Origin: Fimbriimonadaceae bacterium
GTDB taxonomy: Bacteria > Armatimonadota > Fimbriimonadia > Fimbriimonadales > Fimbriimonadaceae
DNA: 5,831 nt
Reading direction: 5' to 3'
NCBI GenBank assembly: GCA_014380605.1
Contig: JACMJO010000325.1
Coordinates: forward strand, 1 to 5,831
Shown here one piece after another: positions 1-5,830 of the stretch (position 1 is its first letter; each line of letters begins with the position of its first letter). Both the position numbers and the translations under genes were made by a program. Under the pieces are notes generated by a model, which was not told the origin of the DNA, did no database searches, and worked only from the letters and a program-made list of their open reading frames with translations.

Positions 1-300
1 AACCTCCTGGAGAATGCGGCCAAGTACGGGCGGGAGGGCGGCCTTCTCTCGATAACCTTGGAGCAAGTCGACGGGCATCCACGTTTACATATTGAGAATA
101 CGGTTGTGGAAGGACCTGATATTCCGGTGGACCGACTGTTCGAGCCGTTCTATCGGCAAGACGCCTCCCGCTCCGCCAAGTTGGGCGGTAACGGGTTGGG
201 TCTTGCTATCTGTCGCGCCGTTGCCAAGGCCAACGGATGGGAGATCGCCCTTCGGGCGGAGGGCTCGCGCATTCTGGCTCAGGTCGAGTTTTTATCCTAG
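1..300 (+). CDS. Sensor histidine kinase, C-terminal ATPase domain (5' end outside window)
   Basis: The frame is open from base 1 to a TAG at 298-300, giving 99 visible residues of a protein that begins upstream. Seen: an N-box at residues 1-10 (NLLENAAKYG), the F-box FEPFYR (47-52), and a G2 box GGNGLGLAI (62-70) followed by an amphipathic helix. This is the order found in HATPase_c domains of two-component sensor kinases, which bind ATP and phosphorylate a histidine in the preceding HisKA domain. The G1 region reads IENT (31-34) and then GPDIP (38-42), not the common D-x-G-x-G. An Asn-containing variant of this box occurs in VanS-like kinases, so the domain need not be inactive. The sensor and HisKA portions, and any partner response regulator, lie outside the window, so the signal is unknown. 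An internal TTG at 58 could open a shorter frame but would cut off the N-box. The convergent neighbour ends 29 bp downstream. Confidence 0.9.
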   Translation, partial: NLLENAAKYGREGGLLSITLEQVDGHPRLHIENTVVEGPDIPVDRLFEPFYRQDASRSAKLGGNGLGLAICRAVAKANGWEIALRAEGSRILAQVEFLS

Positions 301-329
301 CTGACCGTGATGAGAGCTCTGCTTCACCT

Positions 330-785
330 TCACGGGTATCCCTCCGCGATCTTTTTCAACTCCAAATTCCTCTTCTCTAAAAACCGCCGCATGTAGCCTC
401 TCAGCAGCAATCGCTCGGCAATCCACCCAAGAGGGCCAAGCGGCGCCTGGAGCGTCAAGCGATCCGTCATGCGAGTCCCCTCCGGAGCCTCTTCGAACAA
501 GTGTTCGTGGACCAAGCTCTTGAAAGCCCCTTTCTGAGCCTGATCGATCAGGACAGTAGGGCGGTCGCATCGAATCACCTTCGACGTCAGACGTTGCTTG
601 ACTCCAAAGTGTCGAGCCTCGAAAGTCACGACATCTCCTTCATCAAGTAATCCGTCCGAGGTGCACTCCACGACTCGCTCTTTTGTCCAAGCCGTCGTTT
701 TTTCGTGAGCCCTTATGTCGCGGGCAAGATCGAACACGGTTTCGATTGGGGCTTTGATCACAACGACGGTAACGATCTCGATCAC
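330..785 (-). CDS. SRPBCC (START-like) superfamily protein
   Basis: 151 residues when started at GTG 785. Seen: a short N-terminal beta strand (IEIVTVVVIKAPIETVF), a helix (VFDLARDIRAHEK), alternating strands including VVTFEARHFGVKQRLTSKV, and a long C-terminal helix (about residues 115-147) ending in basic residues. This strand-helix-strands-long-helix order is typical of SRPBCC/polyketide cyclase-like proteins, which bind hydrophobic ligands in a cavity between sheet and helix. The ligand and reaction cannot be read from sequence. There is no signal peptide or membrane segment, so it is probably cytoplasmic. The frame stays open upstream to 1040, but that part is antisense to the peroxiredoxin gene and has no matching fold. 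The GTG lies directly before the first family strand and has a -10-like element 7 nt upstream but no Shine-Dalgarno, so the start is inferred. It is divergent from the peroxiredoxin with an 18-bp gap. Confidence 0.8.
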   Translation of the reverse strand: MIEIVTVVVIKAPIETVFDLARDIRAHEKTTAWTKERVVECTSDGLLDEGDVVTFEARHFGVKQRLTSKVIRCDRPTVLIDQAQKGAFKSLVHEHLFEEAPEGTRMTDRLTLQAPLGPLGWIAERLLLRGYMRRFLEKRNLELKKIAEGYP

Positions 786-788
786 GGG

Positions 789-794
789 TACAAC
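789..794 (+). promoter_or_regulatory. Putative -10 element for the peroxiredoxin operon
   Basis: The plus-strand hexamer TACAAC matches TATAAT at four of six positions and ends 9 nt before ATG 804. It overlaps the opposite-strand -10 candidate at 793-798, so two RNA polymerases could not occupy both. No -35 hexamer is seen at the expected distance. There is no Shine-Dalgarno ahead of ATG 804, which fits a leaderless message. Weak on its own. Confidence 0.3.
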
Positions 795-798
795 GTTA
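793..798 (-). promoter_or_regulatory. Putative -10 element for a leaderless SRPBCC transcript
   Basis: On the minus strand the hexamer reads TAACGT, matching the TANNNT form of leaderless -10 elements. It ends exactly 7 nt before the GTG at 785, so transcription would begin at or next to the start codon. No Shine-Dalgarno or recognisable -35 box is visible. The element is short and could occur by chance. Its support is the exact spacing and the lack of room for a leader in the 18-bp divergent gap. Confidence 0.4.
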
Positions 799-803
799 CC
801 GCC

Positions 804-1295
804 ATGCCCTTGCCCGTTGGTTCGAAAGCGCCCGACTTCACCCTGAAGAGCAAGACCGCCGAAGGCCTTGTCGACGTCCAGCTCGGTTCGAATTTCGGAG
901 TGCGCAACACCGTCCCTCTGTTCTATCCCGGAGCCTTCACCCGCATCTGCACCAAAGAGATGTGCGACGTGAGCCAAGGCTTGAGCACCTACGATGCCGC
1001 CAACGCGCGGGTATACGGAATCAGCAACGACACGCCCCACGTCTTAGCAGAGTGGGCGAAGCAACTCAAAATCGGCTTCCCACTCCTGTCAGATTTACAA
1101 CACGAGGTAGCCAAAGCCTACGATGTGGTCTGGCCAAACTTTGATGGCTTGGGCCCAGGGACCGCCAGGGCCGTCTTCGTCATCGACAAAGAAGGTGTGA
1201 TTCGGTATGCGGAGCAGACGCCTACTTTGCTAGACTTTCCTAAGTACGAGGAAATCGAGAAGGCTCTGGCGAGCTTACAGGAGAGGGAAGTATGA
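804..1295 (+). CDS. Thiol peroxiredoxin (AhpC/TSA, AhpE/BCP-like)
   Basis: 163 residues. It reduces hydrogen peroxide or organic hydroperoxides through a peroxidatic cysteine, probably in the cytoplasm since no signal peptide is visible. Seen: the thioredoxin-fold opening VGSKAPDFTL (residues 5-14); the peroxiredoxin signature YPGAFTRICTKEMC (41-54), where P42, T46 and C49 form the P-x3-T-x2-C active site; a second cysteine C54 five residues on; and R122 in TARAVFVID, the position of the conserved active-site arginine. C54 is a possible resolving cysteine of the BCP type, but many AhpE-like one-Cys enzymes also have Cys here, so one-Cys versus two-Cys is undecided. ATG 804 is chosen because family similarity begins there. 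The frame is open back to GTG 705, but that stretch is antisense to the SRPBCC gene. The stop overlaps the next ATG (ATGA at 1292-1295), indicating an operon. Confidence 0.92.
   Translation: MPLPVGSKAPDFTLKSKTAEGLVDVQLGSNFGVRNTVPLFYPGAFTRICTKEMCDVSQGLSTYDAANARVYGISNDTPHVLAEWAKQLKIGFPLLSDLQHEVAKAYDVVWPNFDGLGPGTARAVFVIDKEGVIRYAEQTPTLLDFPKYEEIEKALASLQEREV
1279..1283 (+). promoter_or_regulatory. Shine-Dalgarno of the isomerase gene, inside the peroxiredoxin gene
   Basis: AGGAG lies 8 nt before ATG 1292, within the last codons of the peroxiredoxin gene. With the ATGA stop/start overlap it supports translational coupling. It contrasts with the peroxiredoxin start at 804, which has no such site. 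Confidence 0.75.
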
Positions 1296-2266
1296 GGATA
1301 GGAATTTTTACCGCGTTGTTCGGCGACAAAACCCGAGCCGAGACGCTGGATATCGTGAAGGCTGAGGGAATTCAGGCGGTCGAGTTTGGCGGGGGAGCAT
1401 ATCCAGGCTCCTCCCACCTTGAAATGGAAAAACTTCTGGAAAGCAAGGAGGCTCGGGATTCGTTGCTCAAGGAAGTCGCGGATCGAGGACTCATCATCTC
1501 CGCGATCTCTTGCCACGGCAATCCGCTCAGTCCAAACAAGGCGATGGCCGCTGAGCATCACCAAGCGTTCGTGAACTCGGTCAAGCTGGCCTCGCTATTG
1601 GGAATCGATTGCGTGAACGGCTTCAGTGGTTGCCCGGGCGATAGCCCGACCGCAACCCAGCCCAACTGGGTGACCTGCGCTTGGCCCGACGAGTTCCGCG
1701 ACATCTTGGAGTGGCAGTGGAAGGAGAAAGTTATCCCGTACTGGAAGGAGCAAAACTCCTTCTTGAAGCAGCACAACGTGAAATTTGCCATCGAGATGCA
1801 CCCCGGGTTTGTGTGCTACTCCAATGACACCCTCCTCAAACTAAGGAAAGCCGCCGGTGATCAGATCGGCGCTAACTTCGACCCCTCACACCTCTGGTGG
1901 CAAGGCATCGACCCCATCGCCGCCGTGCGAGAGCTAGGCAGGGAAGGGGCCCTATTCCACGTCCATGCCAAAGATACGAAGATCGATCCCTACAACTCCG
2001 GACGTAACGGCAACCTGGACACAAAGAGCTACGGCAAGATCGCTGAGCGATCTTGGGTGTTCCGAAGCGTCGGCTATGGCCATGGATTGGACTGGTGGAA
2101 GGATTTCTGCTCCGAACTGCGGTCCGGCGGTTACGACAACGTCCTCAGCATCGAGCACGAAGACGGCTTGATGTCGCCCATGGAAGGTCTGCGCAAGGCG
2201 TTGAGCGTGCTCAAGGAAGCGGTCATCTTTGAGGATGCTGGCGAGATGTTCTGGGCGAGAGACTAA
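1292..2266 (+). CDS. Sugar-phosphate isomerase/epimerase-like TIM-barrel protein
   Basis: 324 residues, of the xylose isomerase-like/AP-endonuclease-2 barrel superfamily (COG1082 type). Seen, in barrel order: strand 1 MRIGIFTALF; GIQAVEFGGG (26-35); ISAISCHGNPLS (69-80); the strand with E168 (FAIEMHP, 165-171); NFDPSH with D197 and H200 (195-200); FHVHAKDT with H223 and H225 (222-229); and LSIEHEDG with E288 (285-292). E168, D197, a His of the HVHAKD motif and E288 are placed where this family binds a divalent metal for aldose-ketose isomerisation or epimerisation. An aromatic-rich insertion (WVTCAW to VIPYWKEQ, about 126-154) follows the third region. There is no signal peptide. The substrate cannot be assigned, and subfamilies act on sugars, inositols and hydroxypyruvate. 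It overlaps the peroxiredoxin by 4 nt behind a good Shine-Dalgarno, but no biochemical link between the two is evident. Confidence 0.88.
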   Translation: MRIGIFTALFGDKTRAETLDIVKAEGIQAVEFGGGAYPGSSHLEMEKLLESKEARDSLLKEVADRGLIISAISCHGNPLSPNKAMAAEHHQAFVNSVKLASLLGIDCVNGFSGCPGDSPTATQPNWVTCAWPDEFRDILEWQWKEKVIPYWKEQNSFLKQHNVKFAIEMHPGFVCYSNDTLLKLRKAAGDQIGANFDPSHLWWQGIDPIAAVRELGREGALFHVHAKDTKIDPYNSGRNGNLDTKSYGKIAERSWVFRSVGYGHGLDWWKDFCSELRSGGYDNVLSIEHEDGLMSPMEGLRKALSVLKEAVIFEDAGEMFWARD

Positions 2267-2296
2267 TGTGATCTGTGGGATGTGGTTTGTGATCTG
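2267..2296 (+). repeat. Direct repeat TGTGATCTG, two copies 21 bp apart
   Basis: TGTGATCTG occurs at 2267-2275, immediately after the isomerase stop codon, and again at 2288-2296. The start-to-start spacing is 21 bp, about two helical turns. The second copy begins inside the left arm of the overlapping inverted repeat. The spacing would suit a protein bound on one DNA face, but the arrangement could equally be a remnant of a dispersed intergenic repeat. Confidence 0.6.
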
Positions 2297-2340
2297 GCAC
2301 AAGGTGGCTACAGGCCACATCCCACAAACCACAGTCCACA
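2274..2340. repeat. Inverted repeat with one left arm and two alternative right arms
   Basis: The left arm 2274-2291 (TGTGGGATGTGGTTTGTG) can pair in two exclusive ways. Pairing A uses 2309-2326: 12 perfect base pairs (2274-2285 with 2315-2326) plus six more with three G-U wobbles, closing a 17-nt loop. Pairing B uses 2323-2340: 11 perfect base pairs (2281-2291 with 2323-2333), then a mismatch, a G-U and five further pairs, closing a 31-nt loop. The right arms overlap at 2323-2326, so only one hairpin can form. No T-tract follows, so a classical intrinsic terminator is not supported. It could end or stabilise the isomerase mRNA, or be a REP-like intergenic repeat. It lies just upstream of the secDF promoter candidate. 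Confidence 0.7.
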
Positions 2341-2351
2341 CCGCCGGGCGG
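2341..2351. promoter_or_regulatory. GC palindrome touching the secDF -10 box (operator candidate)
   Basis: CCGCCGGGCGG is a perfect inverted repeat with 5-bp arms around a central G. It begins directly after the inverted repeat ending at 2340 and ends one base before TATAAT. A regulator bound here would cover the promoter spacer. It is short and could be chance in GC-rich DNA. Confidence 0.35.
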
Positions 2352-2357
2352 TATAAT
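2352..2357 (+). promoter_or_regulatory. Consensus -10 box (TATAAT) of the secDF promoter
   Basis: TATAAT at 2352-2357 matches the sigma-70/SigA -10 consensus at all six positions, in AT-poor surroundings and 38 nt before the secDF start codon. Transcription would begin near 2364, leaving a leader of about 30 nt. The bases 17 nt upstream (CCACAG, 2329-2334) do not resemble TTGACA and there is no TG extension, so the promoter may be weak or need help. A -35 at this spacing would fall inside the right arm of the inverted repeat. Confidence 0.65.
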
Positions 2358-2370
2358 CCTAGGTTCAGTA

Positions 2371-2386
2371 ACGCCACAGGAGGCGT
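2371..2386 (+). promoter_or_regulatory. secDF Shine-Dalgarno inside a small hairpin
   Basis: AGGAGG at 2378-2383 is a strong ribosome binding site, 12 nt before TTG 2396, slightly long spacing. It is flanked by ACGCC (2371-2375) and GGCGT (2382-2386), which can form a 5-bp stem with the six-base loop ACAGGA. Two Gs of the site would then be paired and the rest exposed in the loop. No other in-frame start codon lies between the site and TTG 2396, so it fixes the start. Confidence 0.6.
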
Positions 2387-2395
2387 CCCACCGTT

Positions 2396-4921
2396 TTGCA
2401 ATCTCGAAGTTATTTATTCCTCCTCATTGTCTTAGGCTTGGGTGTGTTGTCCGGGCTCGGCTACTACTACAAGGCCCCGAACCTCGGTCTGGACATCAAG
2501 GGCGGCGTCCGTTTGACCTACAAGATGGACTTGTCCAAGCTGAAGGCCGAAGAAAGGCAAAGCCTTGGGGTCATCCAGTCCAACGTCATCAAGACGATCA
2601 CCAACCGGGCAACCGGTTTGATAGGTGTGGTCGAACCTTTGGTACAAGCAAAAGGAACCGACGAGGTTATCGTTGAACTTCCGGGCTATACCGACGAAAA
2701 GACGGCCAAACAGGTTCTGAAGACCACCGCCAGCATTGAGTTGTACTGGGCTAAGACGGTCAACACAGGAGCCGGCGTCTCGCGAATCTACGAAGACATA
2801 GAGCAGAGAGACTTCAAGGGAACGCCCGGATATGTCTTCCGACGGAATAACAGTTCGACCGACATTGTCCCAGGAACCCCCGAGTACAAGACGATGATTC
2901 GGAGTTGGGGAGATCCGATCCTAAAGGGCGATGATCTCGACAGCGCGGGAATGCAGCCGAAATCTGAAGGCTACATCCCAACCATGAAGTTTTCTAAGTC
3001 CGGCGCTTCGAAGATGGAGACCTGGACGAGGGCCAATCAGCGAACCCAGCCCCAATTGGCTTCGGTGTTGGATGACGTCGTCATCAGCATCGCTCCGTTA
3101 AAGCAAAACACGGTTATTCGAGACGAGGCGGTCATCGATGGAGTCTTTGAGACGGCATATGTCAGAACGCTCATCGAGCTTCTGAACTCCGGTTCGCTTC
3201 CTGTGAGCCTTGAACTGACGAGCTCTCAGAAAGTTGATCCAACAATTGGAGCCCAAGCCCTCGACAAGATCGTGATTGCCGGCATAGCGTCGTTCGCTTT
3301 TATCGCCATCTTCCTCATCGTCTACTACGCCTTTCCGGGCTTCGTAGCCCTGATCGCCCTTGGCCTTTACGTCCTTTTCACCCTGACGGTGATGAAGTGG
3401 ATTAACGCCACCTTCAGCTTGGCGGCGATTGCCGGCTTCATCTTGTCGGTGGGCATGGCAGTAGATGCCAATATCCTCGTCTTTGAACGCTTCAAAGAGG
3501 AGATGAAGGCCGGAAAGTCGCTACAGACTGCGCTTGAACTCGGCTTTAAGCGAGCTCTACCTGCGATTTTCGACTCGAATGCCTGTACGATATTAACCTC
3601 GATCGTTCTCGCAAACCTTGGCACCGGGCCGGTTAAAGGCTTTGCCTCGACCCTGATCATCGGCGTCGCGATCTCGCTGTTTACTGCGGTCGTCGTGACC
3701 CGATCCCTCCTGATCTTCTTGGTTGGATCGGGAATCGGCGCAAATCCCAAATTCTACGCTCTCGAGCGAAGCTGGTTCGGCGAGAAGTTTGAGACTACTG
3801 CCGATGAGAAGCCTCTCCAGATTGTCAACACCTCCAAGAAGTGGTTCGCGATATCGATTATTTCGATCTTGGTTTTCCTCCCGTTCTGGTTCATCGGTGG
3901 CCTGAGGCCAAGCGTTGAGTTCAGGGGTGGTTATGAAGTAGAGCTTCTAGCGCCAACTCAGACCGCCTCGCAGATCCAGGCCTCACTGAAGACAGCCCAA
4001 ATTGACGGGGCAAATGTCAAATTCGCGGGGGAGGGCATCACCAGGGCGGCCATCATCACCGTTCCATTGGAGGTCGGCCAGTCTGATCCAAATGCAGCTG
4101 AATCCGTGGCTGCAAAGGTCGTCACAGCAACTGGTCTGTCTCGAACGGAAAAGGGCGGGACTGCATTTGTCGGTCCATCCATTCAAAAAGAAACGGTAAG
4201 GAATGCAATCCTGGGCGTGATCATCTCAGCAGTCCTGATCGTCCTTTGGCTTACCTTCAGATTTGGGGTGGCGCTTGGCAACTTTGTCATCGGTCTGCGC
4301 TTTGGCATGTCGGCGATCCTGGCACTCCTTCACGACGTCTTCGTGGTGCTTGGCTTGACTGCGGTTGTGGGTTACTTCTACGGCTGGGAAGTCAGCGCGC
4401 TGTTCTTGACCTCGATGCTCACGGTTATCGGGTTCTCGGTTCACGACACGATCGTTATCTTTGACCGAATCCGTGAGAACCTCCGCAAGCCGCATACGGG
4501 CGAGGACTTTGGCAACTTGGTGAACCGGTCGATTACGCAATCTTATGCGAGATCGCTGAATACCTCGATGACAGTCATCGTTACCCTTGTGATCCTGCTG
4601 GTCTTCGGAACCGCAACTCCTGATCTTAAGCTGTTCTGCGTGACGATGCTCGGCGGCATCATCTCAGGAACCTATTCCTCGATCTACAACGCCTCTCCAA
4701 TCCTCTATCTGTGGGACAAAGCCGTCATCAGGCGGAAGGGAGAAGCCCAGTCGATTCTTGGATTGGCAAGGGCGGAGAATATGCGCGCTCGAGCCGCATC
4801 GACGTTAGTCGAGCAACCCGTTCGTTCCGAGGCAAACACCGACACGACCGGTACAACCTACGGTCAGGTCCGTCGGAGGGCCAGCGCGGTCAAAAACAGC
4901 AAGATCGAGTTGGACGACTGA
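2396..4921 (+). CDS. secDF: Fused protein-export membrane protein SecDF
   Basis: 841 residues. It works with SecYEG at the inner membrane, using the proton gradient to pull secreted proteins outward after SecA-driven entry. SecD half: TM1 (about 5-24), GLDIKGG (31-37), a periplasmic P1 region (about 25-288) with the usual VIVELPGYTD stretch (91-100), then TM2-TM6 (about 291-445) containing GMAVDANILVFER (353-365), where D357 is the expected proton-path Asp. SecF half: TM7 (483-503), VEFRGG (507-512) where the common motif has Asp-Phe, periplasmic P4 (about 504-600), TM8-TM12 (602-772) with LLHD (D647) and HDTIVIFDRIREN (683-695; D684, D690, R691). Twelve membrane segments fit a natural SecDF fusion; Thermus and Bacillus fusions are nearer 740 residues. 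The tail (775-841) is basic and hydrophilic. The start is TTG behind AGGAGG, with a likely own promoter. YajC is not in the window. Confidence 0.96.
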   Translation: MQSRSYLFLLIVLGLGVLSGLGYYYKAPNLGLDIKGGVRLTYKMDLSKLKAEERQSLGVIQSNVIKTITNRATGLIGVVEPLVQAKGTDEVIVELPGYTDEKTAKQVLKTTASIELYWAKTVNTGAGVSRIYEDIEQRDFKGTPGYVFRRNNSSTDIVPGTPEYKTMIRSWGDPILKGDDLDSAGMQPKSEGYIPTMKFSKSGASKMETWTRANQRTQPQLASVLDDVVISIAPLKQNTVIRDEAVIDGVFETAYVRTLIELLNSGSLPVSLELTSSQKVDPTIGAQALDKIVIAGIASFAFIAIFLIVYYAFPGFVALIALGLYVLFTLTVMKWINATFSLAAIAGFILSVGMAVDANILVFERFKEEMKAGKSLQTALELGFKRALPAIFDSNACTILTSIVLANLGTGPVKGFASTLIIGVAISLFTAVVVTRSLLIFLVGSGIGANPKFYALERSWFGEKFETTADEKPLQIVNTSKKWFAISIISILVFLPFWFIGGLRPSVEFRGGYEVELLAPTQTASQIQASLKTAQIDGANVKFAGEGITRAAIITVPLEVGQSDPNAAESVAAKVVTATGLSRTEKGGTAFVGPSIQKETVRNAILGVIISAVLIVLWLTFRFGVALGNFVIGLRFGMSAILALLHDVFVVLGLTAVVGYFYGWEVSALFLTSMLTVIGFSVHDTIVIFDRIRENLRKPHTGEDFGNLVNRSITQSYARSLNTSMTVIVTLVILLVFGTATPDLKLFCVTMLGGIISGTYSSIYNASPILYLWDKAVIRRKGEAQSILGLARAENMRARAASTLVEQPVRSEANTDTTGTTYGQVRRRASAVKNSKIELDD

Positions 4922-4942
4922 GGGCATTGCGCGAGTTTTGAA

Positions 4943-4985
4943 TGCTTGGTTGCTAGATTGAATTCAGGAATCAAGCATCCAAGCA
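4943..4985. terminator. Long hairpin between convergent genes (terminator candidate)
   Basis: 4943-4959 can pair with 4969-4985 as a 17-position stem with two mismatches (4950/4978 and 4955/4973), closing the 9-nt loop GAATTCAGG. The outer arm TGCTTGG/CCAAGCA is perfect. It begins 21 bp after the secDF stop and ends 8 bp before the stop of the minus-strand gene, the expected place for a shared bidirectional terminator. Neither side has a run of Ts, so it may work with Rho, protect mRNA 3' ends, or be a repeat. Confidence 0.5.
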
Positions 4986-4993
4986 ATCCACCT

Positions 4994-5830
4994 CTAACTA
5001 AACAACCGCTTCGCCGCCCGAGACCCAGGTTCGATGCCTGCGCCGACCATCGTTCGCACTGCCGCCATCAGGTTGGAACTCAGCTCATTTCTGGCCGAGT
5101 GCCCTAGCATCTGATCCGCGTCCGTGAACGCTGCCGCATTGAGCTTGGCGCACAGGTGATCCGCCGTTCGATAGGCGGCATCGAGGGAATAGGTGGGATT
5201 CTGAGAAAGGGGCAGGCTGAATCCGATCAGCAATCCAGGATGGGTGACGCCTCTCTCCACCGACGACAGGGCAAAAGCATCCTGGCCGCCCGTCGGGGTT
5301 ACGGTCACCAATGGATCGGTGCTTCCTTGGGCCCAGATCTCAAAGAACCCCGATGGCTTGAGGTCGTACCCGAGTTCCGCCAGCGCGATCCACACATCTC
5401 GCTCCGGGAAGTTCGCCGCCCGCGGAACCATTAGAATCTCCACGCCGATGTCCAGGCTATCTTTGAGTTCCCGAAGGATTGCGACGTACCGATTGACATC
5501 GGCGGGTGGGGGCAAGGGCATGGCTCGCCTTTGAATGTGGGTGCCAAAACTCTCCGCTACTTGAAACAGGTGGGCGGCGGCCTGGCTGGTCAGCTCGCCC
5601 TGATCGGGCGCCAAGTCCCAGGCCAACGCGATCGAATCATAGGAGCCGTCAGTTCGTGGTGTCAGCTCCTGCCAATCCTTGTCGGCGGGCGACATCGCAA
5701 AGACCTGTGGCTTGCCCAATGCGTCGTGCCACTGCTGGTCTAACAGAGATGCCGCGGTTACCGCCGGACAGGATCGCGGTCCCACCAATTCAATGACGAA
5801 CTGGACCCTATGCTCAGGTCCCGGTCGCTC
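4994..5830 (-). CDS. Putative tandem ZipA-C-like domain protein (N-terminus outside window)
   Basis: 278 visible residues; the frame is still open at the right edge, so the true start lies beyond it. No catalytic motif is seen. The strand/helix pattern resembles the FtsZ-binding C-terminal domain of ZipA (beta-alpha-beta-beta-beta-alpha-beta-alpha), apparently twice. First copy: strand VQFVIELVG (residues 9-17), helix AASLLDQQWHDAL, strands around PQVFAM and SIALAWDL, helix QAAAHLFQVAESFG, strand QRRAMPLP and helix VNRYVAILRELKDS (112-125). Second copy: GVEILMVPRA (129-138), helix RDVWIALAELGYD, strand GFFEIWA (161-167), PLVTVTP, THPGLLIGFSLP (196-207), helix LDAAYRTADHLCAKLN (216-231) and a final helix ending IEPGS (266-270). 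If correct, it could tether or sense FtsZ, and the missing N-terminus should carry a membrane anchor. The assignment is by pattern only; an unrelated alpha/beta hypothetical protein is possible. The coding frame itself is well supported. Confidence 0.6.
   Translation of the reverse strand, partial: ERPGPEHRVQFVIELVGPRSCPAVTAASLLDQQWHDALGKPQVFAMSPADKDWQELTPRTDGSYDSIALAWDLAPDQGELTSQAAAHLFQVAESFGTHIQRRAMPLPPPADVNRYVAILRELKDSLDIGVEILMVPRAANFPERDVWIALAELGYDLKPSGFFEIWAQGSTDPLVTVTPTGGQDAFALSSVERGVTHPGLLIGFSLPLSQNPTYSLDAAYRTADHLCAKLNAAAFTDADQMLGHSARNELSSNLMAAVRTMVGAGIEPGSRAAKRLFS

Noticed and set aside
301..329. Possible terminator between the histidine kinase and SRPBCC genes
   Set aside because: Only a 4-bp GTGA/TCAC pairing around AGAGCTCT is visible, with no T-run; too weak to list as a feature.
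705..803. Upstream extension of the peroxiredoxin frame to GTG 705
   Set aside because: It is antisense to the SRPBCC gene, with a low-complexity Asp/His-rich translation. The peroxiredoxin fold begins just after ATG 804.
786..1040. Upstream extension of the SRPBCC minus-strand frame to 1040
   Set aside because: It is antisense to the peroxiredoxin active-site region, its translation shows no family features, and SRPBCC similarity begins at GTG 785.
1118..1564. 148-residue minus-strand frame across the peroxiredoxin/isomerase junction
   Set aside because: It lies opposite two well-supported genes and shows no recognisable domain or ribosome binding site.
2267..2395. Known riboswitch or small ORF (VemP/SecM-like arrest peptide) ahead of secDF
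   Set aside because: I recognised no riboswitch core, and the leader after the TATAAT box is too short for an arrest peptide.
1952..2401. 149-residue minus-strand frame across the isomerase end and secDF leader
   Set aside because: Most of it is antisense to the isomerase, and the rest is the inverted-repeat region read as protein.
3367..3750. 127-residue minus-strand frame within secDF
   Set aside because: It is a shadow of the conserved SecD membrane segments; the plus-strand motifs are unambiguous.
5156..5796. Plus-strand frames opposite the ZipA-like gene
   Set aside because: They are short, Arg/Ser/Pro-rich frames typical of antisense GC-rich coding DNA, and they overlap each other. 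The minus-strand frame is longer and open to the edge.
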